A stretch of DNA of 64,000 bases from Sphaerolaimus hirsutus (taxonomy: Eukaryota; Nematoda; Chromadorea; Monhysterida; Sphaerolaimidae): positions 4,374,635 to 4,438,634 of the forward strand of contig OZ038457.1 in the NCBI GenBank assembly GCA_964036195.1, in the 5' to 3' direction. The notes below the pieces were generated by a model. It was not told the DNA's origin, did not search any database, and was given only the letters and a program-made list of their open reading frames with translations. The position numbers were made by a program, and so were the translations under genes. Shown here one piece after another: positions 59,401-62,191 of the stretch (position 1 is the first letter of the stretch; each line of letters opens with the position of its first letter).

Positions 59401-60282
59401 GAACCGATGTGTCACTAAACACAGGTACACAAAAGCATAGTTTAAACAAACATCATCTGAAAGGTCCTGCACCCATTGAACAACCATTGTCCCATCAATT
59501 TTTTTTGCTCCTACCCACAATTCTGCAGCCTAAGAGATAAAAGATAGGATTTCAAAGGTGGCAGTTGTCTATTGGTCATTACAGATTTTGGGTAGCCAGT
59601 TTCAATAATCAAAATACCTGTTCAATCAGATTGGCCTTTACTAAATGAACCAGTGTGTTGAGACCGTGCAAGTGTGCCAAATGTCCGCCTGTATTGCTCA
59701 TGTTGCAGTAGGTAAAGAATGAAGAATTCAATATTGGTTCATAGTATAGGAGGTTGTCATGATGCATGGTGACACCAACAAAACAAGACTAAAAAGTCTC
59801 AATAGATAATGTTTGTTTTTGTAATTGCTAGGGTTTAAGACAAATTCACTTTTATGGGTCACAAAATCCATGCATGACAAAATGCTTCTCACCCATTGTG
59901 CCGCAAAATGCCAGTGCATCATTGATTGTTAATTGACTGACACTTCTGTATAAACATTTGTTATTGATGAAAACATGCATACCTCCAGTGGAATTGCATT
60001 CAGATTCTAGTTTAGTGAGCATGGCTGCAAATCATGGATTTCATGATTTATCTTCAGTACTTTAATACTAAAAAGGCTTATGCAACAAATACATTTTTCA
60101 AATACAGCATTAGGTAAATCATGTAAGGCATTATATCTAATAAACTGATTTTTTAGTAGAAATCACTAACAATCATAGTTTATACGCTGATGTTCCAAAC
60201 CATATGCTGCAAAAGTGGTCCAAGCTATCAATCCATAAACCAGTACAATAAATCCCCGAAATGTCACGCGCATCTTTAGCAT
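23405..60282 (-). CDS. Secreted C-type lectin, PAN, CCP and kelch multidomain protein
   Basis: Sixteen minus-strand exons keep one frame: 60282-60171, 60024-59893, 59688-59618, 59529-59452, 59334-59289, 59167-59003, 58943-58719, 58609-58473, 58093-58030, 57943-57719, 57651-57425, 57243-57048, 56988-56904, 48783-48623, 25877-25727 and 23660-23405, about 776 residues. Exon 1 is a signal peptide (GFIVLVYGLIAWTTFAAYG). Exons 2-5 give a C-type lectin-like fold (NKCLYRS, ALAFCGTMGGHLAHLHG, ELWVGAKK). Exon 7 is PAN/apple (IDCAFNCLKQMQCTAF, LLCKLY). Exons 8-11 hold three CCP modules with paired cysteines and W. Exons 12-16 are kelch blades (VDGFVYVFDG, HAACTYNGRLWMIGGWD, GQLILCGGE, NPTSNAW). No membrane segment follows, so secretion is likely; ligand unknown. 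Exon 5 and the ends of exons 7 and 15 are the least certain. Introns 13-15 are filled with transposons. Confidence 0.75.
23720..24000. other. Intron sequence, nothing recognised
   Basis: This is part of the last intron of the lectin-kelch gene, upstream of the final exon. I saw no repeat end or exon here. Confidence 0.4.
24015..24296 (+). mobile_element. CACTA-like MITE, copy 1
   Basis: Ends CACAGCAAAAAATGGGGGTG and its inverse (CCCCCATTTTTTGCTGTG) are flanked by the 3-bp duplication agt. CAC ends, a 3-bp target copy and dense subterminal repeats (GTGAAGTGTC, CTTCACGA) are CACTA/EnSpm hallmarks. The first eight bases, CACAGCAA, are shared with the autonomous element at 25972. Confidence 0.82.
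24320..25711 (+). mobile_element. CACTA-like MITE, copy 2, with nested hAT MITE
   Basis: It has the same CACAGCAAAAAATGG ends as copy 1, with a 3-bp duplication ggt. A CAGGGTTGG element (24663-25677) is inserted near its right end. Confidence 0.82.
24663..25677 (-). mobile_element. hAT-like MITE, CAGGGTTGG family, inverted long form
   Basis: Ends CAGGGTTGGCAAAATCTC and TTATAAAACCAACCCTG lie in perfect 8-bp duplications ttcacgac. The 1015-bp body is the reverse of 5548-6565 with high similarity, including the ATCCAAATCTTATG and TTGTCATGACAA blocks. Confidence 0.9.
26590..28726 (-). CDS. Accessory protein gene of the CACTA element (function unknown)
   Basis: Minus-strand exons with good splice sites are seen at about 28724-28449, 28371-28265, 28155-28061 (basic: LTRPQLKREAKLRRRRE), 27688 to about 27510, 27271-27171 (HVNHIDGLGKWANDAKRKLD) and 27090 down to about 26590 in one or two pieces. 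The first four join in phase. The products are an acidic N-terminal part, a helical part (HMKYVLEFLRKKYTDLDLKF) and a lysine-rich C-terminal part (KQTKCAKRKLSFTKCTEKI). CACTA elements usually code a second, DNA-binding protein that binds the subterminal repeats (TnpA in plants), and the position and basic character fit that role. I recognise no named domain. No ATG is visible in the first exon, so an upstream exon is likely. Confidence 0.55.
27735..28020. repeat. Palindromic repeat inside CACTA element, copy 1
   Basis: The ends TTATGTGTCATG and TATGACACATAA are inverted. Inner arms GTGTTTAAGTGTTTTAAAAA and TTTTAAAACACTTAAACACA are also inverted. It lies in an intron of the minus-strand gene and is closely similar to the tandem pair at 30475-31070. 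Confidence 0.7.
28989..32628 (+). CDS. CACTA/EnSpm transposase (Tnp2 type)
   Basis: Six exons join in phase: 28989-29266, 29323-29553, 29629-29760, 29832-29985, 30054-30263 and 31229-32628. They code about 800 residues plus an unseen N-terminus (the first exon begins in phase 1). Tnp2-family landmarks are a zinc-type segment (CSACEQ, VSCPTADCG), the block LLHVTCDIMATRALCGF followed by GCSKCE, and further on HELDYFDTVRMHCIDSMHCLNLG, the conserved D-x-MH-x3-LG motif. The protein would cut and rejoin the element ends in the nucleus. The last exon is open to the stop with an AATAAA signal at 32662. No internal stop was seen, so the gene may have been active recently. The fifth intron holds a tandem duplication. 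Confidence 0.82.
30475..31070. repeat. Tandem pair of about 300-bp palindromic repeats in transposase intron
   Basis: Two nearly identical copies (30475-30776 and 30777-31070) lie head to tail in the intron before the last transposase exon. A diverged third copy is at 27735-28020. Each has inverted inner arms. Confidence 0.75.
32708..32919 (-). mobile_element. hAT-like MITE, CAGGGTTGG family, deleted copy
   Basis: Ends CATGGTTGG and CCAACCTTG (one change each from consensus) lie in perfect 8-bp duplications catacaaa. Only the two ends remain. It sits just past the transposase stop codon inside the CACTA element. Confidence 0.82.
34325..36308. other. Intron sequence without recognised gene
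   Basis: This part of the large intron holds AT-rich sequence, scattered TTAATTA, and a moderately GC segment near 35900-36100. A solo LTR is possible but I could not define its ends. No exon matching the kelch reading frame was seen. Confidence 0.4.
36309..36760 (-). repeat. Gypsy 3' LTR, 452 bp
   Basis: On the plus strand it runs TGTTACAAGCGTGAACTTGG to CTCCCGCAACA. It differs from the other LTR at only a handful of positions, which suggests a fairly recent insertion. Confidence 0.9.
36896..38092 (-). CDS. 3' ORF of Gypsy element, coiled coil and disordered
   Basis: A 398-residue open frame follows pol in the place where some elements carry env. It shows no signal peptide, membrane segment or glycosylation-rich ectodomain, so it does not look like an envelope. 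The N-terminal half is low-complexity and rich in R, A, S and P. The middle has a heptad-like coiled coil (STLKEQNRLLQASLDQ and LRSEISALRTKVTQL). It is in the same frame as the preceding open region and separated from it by one stop codon. Function unknown. A second gag-like or chaperone protein is possible. Confidence 0.5.
   Translation of the reverse strand: MAGGPQPIEDRRRSVELFESAFSPAVLEMNSDTVNSRGLTRPHGGQQFNGPPDLRRQGEQLCSLAGGTDSTHTDAPRAGVPEAREPTEKEHNPAAAATRPRSGRPLSKQRRHKHQQRDAPTGNVQRGSDPPRDVPAPPASDATSGGAATTGAGDQQQRARERLVPVISPGPAAADLLQAAYNPDRQASELIAARYEVSTLKEQNRLLQASLDQVQTDPQEAISLLQWSLNLEGQLRSEISALRTKVTQLRTSVELATHRQPVVTGPGTQWRPGKLPAVLMRPANELTRRSHAEALREQRVSGGSASSGNDNTVVDDALGGGTSSAASGRSTAVAPSDLYLSGSECSGTDPASALLEQLCEPAVTPARTPRQPAGGKHSKKGLKSVCQRGEDLLRQGSL
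38111..39229 (-). CDS. Integrase C-terminal part and repetitive linker
   Basis: It begins with a segment typical of the Gypsy integrase end (RFPLSVGDAVYKKND, then QPLCTGPHTIVG and HSHLI). Next come tandem repeats of LAPRQ-type units, an unstructured part, and at least ten copies of an arginine-serine heptad (REQSRSR, REQSRDR). It lies in another frame from the integrase core at 39302-40048. A frameshift therefore separates them, near a TCGAGTCGAGTC repeat at 39370-39420. Confidence 0.6.
   Translation of the reverse strand: MWRKARNCLENAQMRYKAACNKKARFPLSVGDAVYKKNDFNLSVEKKIQPLCTGPHTIVGIDKSIAILDICGKLVRVPHSHLILAPRQRDISTLAPRQVSTVILASRQSDISTLAPCQVNTAILALRPENVNMVHSFMGKIRAHTDLTRGKIPIAEAQPLRMERASKHSTSPAAGRPSAKRVAGSTTDHEPTPTAVRGRRHERHSAASEMRAQLQQAEDARDRDNFATPEAQQQNLQLVASLQKVTATLGLLSDSYGDGPRLQRDRDAPRSWTRTVTEPADNHTTGDQQRGQAEPGGPEPPSDGRREQQRGLQREQSRSQQREQSRSRRREQSRDHQREQSRDRPRKQSRDRQREQSRSRRREQSRVRRHEQ
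39302..40048 (-). CDS. Gypsy integrase core
   Basis: It continues in frame from the RNase H/zinc region but after a TAG stop at about 40055. The second half of the HHCC zinc site (CRICK) is here, followed by the catalytic domain: VAADTTPM supplies the first acid, ISESGTEFANKE the region of the second and SNGLTERA the third. The usual second aspartate (D-x-G-x-E-F) reads E (SESGTEF). This change and the upstream stop suggest that this copy is defective or uses readthrough. Confidence 0.75.
   Translation of the reverse strand: MRQSVADFVASCRICKLTKDVQRHCVSPLFPVEPGTRPWAKVAADTTPMPKFRGYRHLLVLIDYLTQAVVLAPLRQLTAKQVTSAIERGVIFQFGPPHELISESGTEFANKEMEALAAKWGFKLRRTTPYHSQSNGLTERAICSVEQLTRQWSAQNAGSRDWPSALPEIALRMNVAYNRDVAHPPFELMFGYLPSLLEGVGLVKTDSDSTTQPDSTQFDSTRLDTIQSDSHRKLNSPNLTIGPPSSNT
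40055..42331 (-). CDS. Gypsy reverse transcriptase and RNase H
   Basis: A 758-residue open frame. Reverse transcriptase motifs are LCLDFRKLNELTVRDAYPL, FSTMDASFGYYNV, MPLGLKNAGASFQRLM and the catalytic FYAYIDDCLVAS. RNase H follows with YLYTDACDYGLGAVLMQ, VEKEALACTWAL and VRTDHKALVNAL, all acidic residues present. The end holds the H-H half of the integrase zinc site (HAGLTGTHGG, then CQYC) and a TAG stop. Its start overlaps the gag-protease frame by 74 bases in a different frame, implying ribosomal frameshifting for pol expression or a mutation. Confidence 0.88.
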   Translation of the reverse strand: MCVMTTTVVPAGKRCQILVGTDKTDPLAHTSGKEPVAYALDPYTRNEEGELVEFVPGLACNAVFHPRSDWMDESSFTMCVVNRTAVDQYLPADTKVAEVFECRRFLHEHTEPIDVARGTFELPAPPPPQTDYKPDRHALTAAEEAHIKEVWGRLPAESGTALPDYLKEEFRRLLARRGGLFSLFDYDIGETQVTEHKITLTPGAKPVKCAARFESPPKRAFVWRTVDEMLKKGLIVPSSSPWAFPLVIVLKGKDDYRLCLDFRKLNELTVRDAYPLPHISNMFQQMSGRAIFSTMDASFGYYNVTIADPDTRDMVTFVCSRGQYSYTRMPLGLKNAGASFQRLMDCVLAGLNQEPKQPVFYAYIDDCLVASNNPDEHFTHLVQLFDRLQWAGIRLKPEKCYFFCNTVKFLGFELSQKGIAPKRSNVAAILDMPTPTTKQHIKTFLGKAGYFSQHIPGYHRLAAPLNALAKGNYRVNGADPIPAFDQWSDEAQESYQLLLHRLSTAPVLAHPDREKPYYLYTDACDYGLGAVLMQQHGDVLQPVSFVSKRLPTTHKTWSVVEKEALACTWALDRLGDFIDGQKVIVRTDHKALVNALTKPAHGNIERWTHRWAVRLSLKDLVIEYCPGEQNVVADALSRNPINDPDQAAFQRASEVIRVPLEKMCPHMARSTTQTIDWAAAQATDASITKLKTQLEAGTLGQAQFACKDKIMHYRGMLGFVPLAPHKLRETLLQNAHAGLTGTHGGVERTMQRLCQYCA
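42258..43888 (-). CDS. Gypsy gag C-terminal half and aspartic protease
   Basis: The capsid part (KAQKRYLSVRMEKRY, VADLYANLCATFHHISDS) is followed by a basic linker and a cysteine-histidine segment (LCTNYWHRTPMPHAFADC) that may replace a zinc knuckle. Next comes an aspartic protease with its catalytic triad in GFPITGQIDTGCN. The main frame is 43820-42258. The first 70 bases after the LINE junction continue gag in another frame (GSFKHWLHTTMLYALNVPD), so a small frameshift lies near 43840. Confidence 0.75.
43889..46627 (+). mobile_element. Non-LTR (LINE) retrotransposon inserted in Gypsy gag
   Basis: The insertion splits the gag sequence between GEPLGTSG and SFKHWL. The bases gagcc appear at both junctions, though the right copy partly overlaps the LINE tail. 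The 3' end is AATAAAGTTGAATTGAATT, an A/T-rich repeat tail. The element begins inside its coding region, so it is 5'-truncated. It is in the opposite orientation to the Gypsy host. Confidence 0.85.
43988..45967 (+). CDS. LINE reverse transcriptase, 5'-truncated
   Basis: A 659-residue frame carries non-LTR reverse transcriptase motifs in order: CKLILLHKKGSKSDVNNYRT, GGFRKGRRTTDNH, FVDAVKAFDRVPRE (motif A), GVRQGCCLSPSLY (motif B) and FFVDDIVLM (motif C). The catalytic core thus reads FVDD in place of the commoner YADD or FADD. After a thumb-like region the frame ends at 45967, but an overlapping frame (45837-46148) carries CPLCN, then HILENCPH, the C-terminal CCHC knuckle of many LINEs. A frameshift near 45850 therefore separates RT and knuckle. 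No endonuclease domain is present, so the clade is uncertain. Confidence 0.82.
   Translation: MLRMADGKMAQSDDQVVSVLKDFWGRIQTPNPMSSEVMLEPLMRNIILSHDKPGLFSDIDAAEVKFCCNKLKLGKSDGTTQITHEMLRHPGGHLLHILQTIFNRWLNGEAIPEAAKTCKLILLHKKGSKSDVNNYRTIGLQCNILKLYCSILNRRLLRAFESGNGFGDMQGGFRKGRRTTDNHIVMQGCLSETNNLSCCFVDAVKAFDRVPRERLWTKLEHFGYPGKFVQALAGTYADQKCFLQYGHITTNILEYRLGVRQGCCLSPSLYVVYMADLRVALEKTGKGALPENRQVPAVFFVDDIVLMENRSLDLQGLMHQFSQWAWASGVAISPSKSHVLHFRQKADKENIWELGYDKHKNLQRVIEVDETKYLGLTLTSSKDPFDKQKRLYIEWAYGARVLINEIACHSMRPLWAVKRMWTLYAVSKVYYGVEIVGLNKSAQDKLVSVELSIYRKMIGAPRGLTNRMLAIEADMISMQGWFAIKVMEMDRYVRSGKISSTTRLAAQVWGRTRNGQNRKNSISGRAHETQNWLFKDKSAETIVTKNMLKDTAKYAAWECLSSRATSGKNSRQHERECYDHISPICPDTLSVKEIEWFLFRHGVLSKLDQIALKQGCYVLDVMPPLQQQRCGPLANKQTHPRKLPSRLDIDLETAVTRFS
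46628..47484 (-). CDS. Gypsy gag N-terminal half
   Basis: The frame starts at the ATG at 47484 and is cut by the LINE at 46628. It has a helical N-terminal region (TRQELAAQLNAWASED), an acidic and then arginine-serine linker (RDRNRSRSRSSS), a coiled coil (DKTVAAQQKELQQLKLEIRA) and the start of the capsid (KLPKFDGEPLGTSG). Across the LINE the capsid resumes at 43888. KFDG followed by FKHWL is the usual beginning of a Gypsy capsid. Confidence 0.72.
47704..48155 (-). repeat. Gypsy 5' LTR, 452 bp
   Basis: Same sequence and length as 36309-36760 with few differences, and bounded by TGTT and AACA. In element sense it is followed by TGGTGATCGTACTTTG, the expected place for a tRNA primer site. Confidence 0.9.
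48159..48304. mobile_element. Palindromic MITE next to Gypsy insertion
   Basis: The left arm (ttactaaaaatggccaat, cacattggccatttgccatt) is mirrored by aatggcaaatggccaatgtg and attggccatttttagtaa. The Gypsy element inserted at its outer edge (gttt). Confidence 0.7.
48992..49965. mobile_element. Putative DNA element with GAATGTAAACTG subterminal repeats
   Basis: The left zone (about 49005-49155) repeats cattttacatcc and acaattcacattcc. The right zone (49780-49940) has the inverse gaatgtaaactgtcgca repeats. A short direct repeat tgatga lies at both outer edges. No transposase is recognised inside. Confidence 0.45.
49638..50006 (+). repeat. Direct duplication, copy 1 (copy 2 at 51338)
   Basis: About 0.37 kb starting aaggtattttaaagggacaa is repeated with over 90 percent similarity at 51338-51673 and, past a hAT-like insertion, 52706-52757. 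The right zone of the 48992 element is included. Confidence 0.75.
50007..50235 (+). mobile_element. GGCGCC-unit MITE, one end diverged
   Basis: It starts TAGTGATGGAAAAGCGCCATG and is composed of GGCGCC and AAGCGCC palindromic units. The right end reads gcgccaaccatgataatc instead of a clean CATCACTA. The second copy of the surrounding duplication (52706-52757) lacks it at the same point (after cctatcctcag). Confidence 0.7.
50240..51290. other. Intron sequence, nothing recognised
   Basis: There are short G-runs and C-runs but no transposon ends that pair, no exon and no RNA gene that I can see. A fragment of an ACCGTATTTCC MITE end lies at 51291-51335. Confidence 0.4.
51338..51673 (+). repeat. 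Direct duplication, copy 2
   Basis: It matches 49638-49980, then is interrupted by the hAT-like MITE at 51674 and resumes at 52706. Confidence 0.75.
51674..52705 (+). mobile_element. hAT-like MITE, CAGGGTTGG family, long form
   Basis: Ends CAGGGTTGG and CCAACCCTG lie in perfect 8-bp duplications ctcctgat. The body is closely similar to 5548-6565. Confidence 0.9.
52825..53450. mobile_element. MITE with a 250-bp internal hairpin
   Basis: Outer ends (actgtatatcctcaaataag and cttaatcgaggatatatggt) are inverted. Inside, 53092-53195 is mirrored at 53240-53345 (CACCTTCCCGGTCACGTCCG, ATCCTATCCCCAGTTCTA), a nested foldback element. Confidence 0.65.
53656..54089. mobile_element. ACCGTATTACC palindromic MITE
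   Basis: Ends accgtattacctcgaattc and gtatttcgaggtaatacggt are inverted. The core aatttctggcgaaataatag and C-runs match 8431-8851. Confidence 0.75.
54676..54861. mobile_element. Foldback MITE, CCAGCGACGTTACACC family
   Basis: Arms CTCCAGCGACGTTACACC and GGTGTAATGTCGCTGGAG are inverted, with TATA on both outer sides. It is a sister of 10293-10430. Confidence 0.75.
55003..55445. mobile_element. ACCGTATTACC palindromic MITE
   Basis: Ends accgtattacctcgaaatac and attcgaggtaatacggt are inverted, with the family arm containing tacatgacgtattta. Confidence 0.75.
55687..56651 (+). mobile_element. hAT-like element of GGCACC units with unique core
   Basis: Ends TAGTGATGTAAAGGCACC and GGTGCCTTTAACATCACTA lie in perfect 8-bp duplications attctgac. 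The outer 0.2 kb on each side are GGCACCGGTGCC arrays like 17481-17742. The inner 0.55 kb (about 55915-56445) is unique AT-rich sequence. Confidence 0.88.
57247..57392. mobile_element. Introner-family TIR element in intron 11 of the lectin-kelch gene
   Basis: Ends GCCAATCCCAGTCACAG and GGTCTGGGACTGCC form an imperfect inverted pair. Inner arms repeat AAGTGCCCTGTAAAATGTC. In gene sense its last bases, GGGATTGGCACAAG, provide the acceptor of exon 12. Flanks accttgtg and cccttgtg agree at 7 of 8 positions, a possible target duplication. Confidence 0.65.
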
Positions 60283-60760
60283 TTTATGAGCAGAAGTAAA
60301 AATATAATTGTAGGGTATTGTGAATTCAATTTAAGTCACATTCAACGATGCATTTGTATGTGTTTCACCAGTTTGTCTTTCAATCTATACTTTCTCCTTT
60401 AACAAACTATCATATGACAATTCAAAATTGAACTGAAAGTTACTATTCATTTGTGGCTATGATCATTTTGTTGCCCAGCACCCAGCTCATAAACACAGCA
60501 AGAACTATCATTTCAATTAAAAAGGATGTAAAACATATTTGTGACCATGTTTTTTCATACATGTATTTGACAGTTGACAATGGTCCCTGTCACAAACAAT
60601 TTGTCTGAAACTTTGACCAGCATGGGTTTGACACTTGATGTTATGATTGTCAATAAAATTGTCAGAGATATTTGATTGGTAGGTACATGTAAATTATGTA
60701 ATTTCCTAATAATCATACACACTTCCATTTGATGGCTTGTTCTGTACATGTGTTTCATTT
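60140..60760 (-). repeat. Paralogous promoter and first-exon block, original copy
   Basis: This is the counterpart of 1145-2400 without the MITE. The part upstream of the ATG at 60282 presumably holds the promoter and leader of the lectin-kelch gene. A frame at 60555-60758 is partly conserved in both copies (LVKVSDKLFVTG) but I could not place it in the transcript. Confidence 0.6.
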
Positions 60761-61010
60761 GAGTTAAGGTGGTGTTACAGGCTTACAGCTACTTGCATAA
60801 CGAAGGTTAGATAACGGAAAATTCACTGGAAAAAATGATTAGGTATATAATGTACATGATGATTGATGATGTAATACCGCCTTTGCAGTTCCCAAACAAA
60901 TGCACTTCAAAACAATTTATTATAAAAATAAACTCGATATGATACAAATTATGTAATACATAGGGTCGAAAAATGCCAAAAAGTACAGTAATCAGATTTT
61001 GGATGTACCC

Positions 61011-62106
61011 TGTAAAATAATACGGAACTTGTTGAAGTGACTTGTGAACCAGCTCCTATTCCTAACCGAGGAAGAGGACAAATGTGAACAAGTGAAAGTT
61101 GACGTGAAGCGTCGTCTCTAGTTGACGTTCCGTTATTTTATCAAATGTGATTAGTTGAGTTGAAGTGAATTGACGTGAGTTAGTGTGAAGCAAATTTAGA
61201 TTGTTTACCAAAGGTTTTGACGAACGTTTTTATTTAGGCGATTAAATACAAAGAATTAAATGTAAATAAAATATATATAAAAATATACGTAAACAAAGGA
61301 ATTAATTTACAACTAAATTAATTACTTAAATAAAACGTAAAAGAAGCTCTAATTACCGGAGAAATAAGGCAATTTAAAGAAAGCACTTAATTACGACAAA
61401 AGGCGAGAATTAAGTGGCGCGGTTGTGAATAAAGCACCTCAAACAGCGCTGATGTGAAACAAAGCACTGAGGTGACTTAGAGCACCAAGCGTTAAACTTA
61501 GCACCAAAAACAAGCGACTTAATAAAGTGACTACGGCGCTTATTTAGATCCTAGGAAGAGATTCGTGTGAAGTTGACGAGGTTGCAAACACTGCCGATTT
61601 TAGCTGTGAAATCGGCTTTTAAGGGCCAGACCGATGGCGATTGGTTTGGCGCCAATCGGTCGGCTCTAATCTCCGATTTTTACCCAACATTTCCAATTGT
61701 GAAAGTTCAATCCTTGCCCGCTCGCTTCTCCGATGAAAAGCGAGCTTTACTGGCAAGATAGTGAAAATGTGAGACAAGCCAGACAGCATTTGAAATGGCG
61801 CGCGGGCCCGGCGCCCCGCTCGGGGCGGGCCCGCCGCTTAACATAAACATGACGGCGTATTTGCGTGCTGCTTGTCAAGGAAATGTGGCGGAATGTGAGC
61901 AATGACTAAGATCTAAATATGTGAACGATGTGAAGCGCACGTTGTAAACAACATCGCTTGAGATATTAATTGGTGAAGGTGAAGATGTTAAAATGGGAAT
62001 GTAAATATGAATGAAATCTTGACGAGTTGAATTATTGAATATAAAAGAGAACATAAGAAAGTTAACTTAAATATTATAGGTTTTTACATTTTACGATAAT
62101 GTTACA
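61011..62106 (-). repeat. Putative 3' LTR of envelope-bearing retroelement, 1.1 kb
   Basis: The stretch after the envelope gene begins (element sense) TGTAACATTATCG and ends CGTATTATTTTACA, giving TGTAA...TTACA ends as LTRs have. It contains an AATAAA in element sense near 61230 and a strong GC hairpin at 61800-61845. The partner LTR would lie right of the window, so this is inferred from position and ends only. Confidence 0.5.
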
Positions 62107-62191
62107 CACTCCCGAAACTAGAATAAAAATTAAATTTAATTTAATTTTATCTCAGCCAATCTCGGCAAATTGATGTGAAACATAATCAAAA

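Noticed and set aside
59290-59440. A longer lectin exon running from 59425 to 59289
   Set aside because: All three frames contain stops between the acceptor TTTAG and the donor GTAAGC; a shorter exon from 59334 keeps the frame, though its acceptor is weak.
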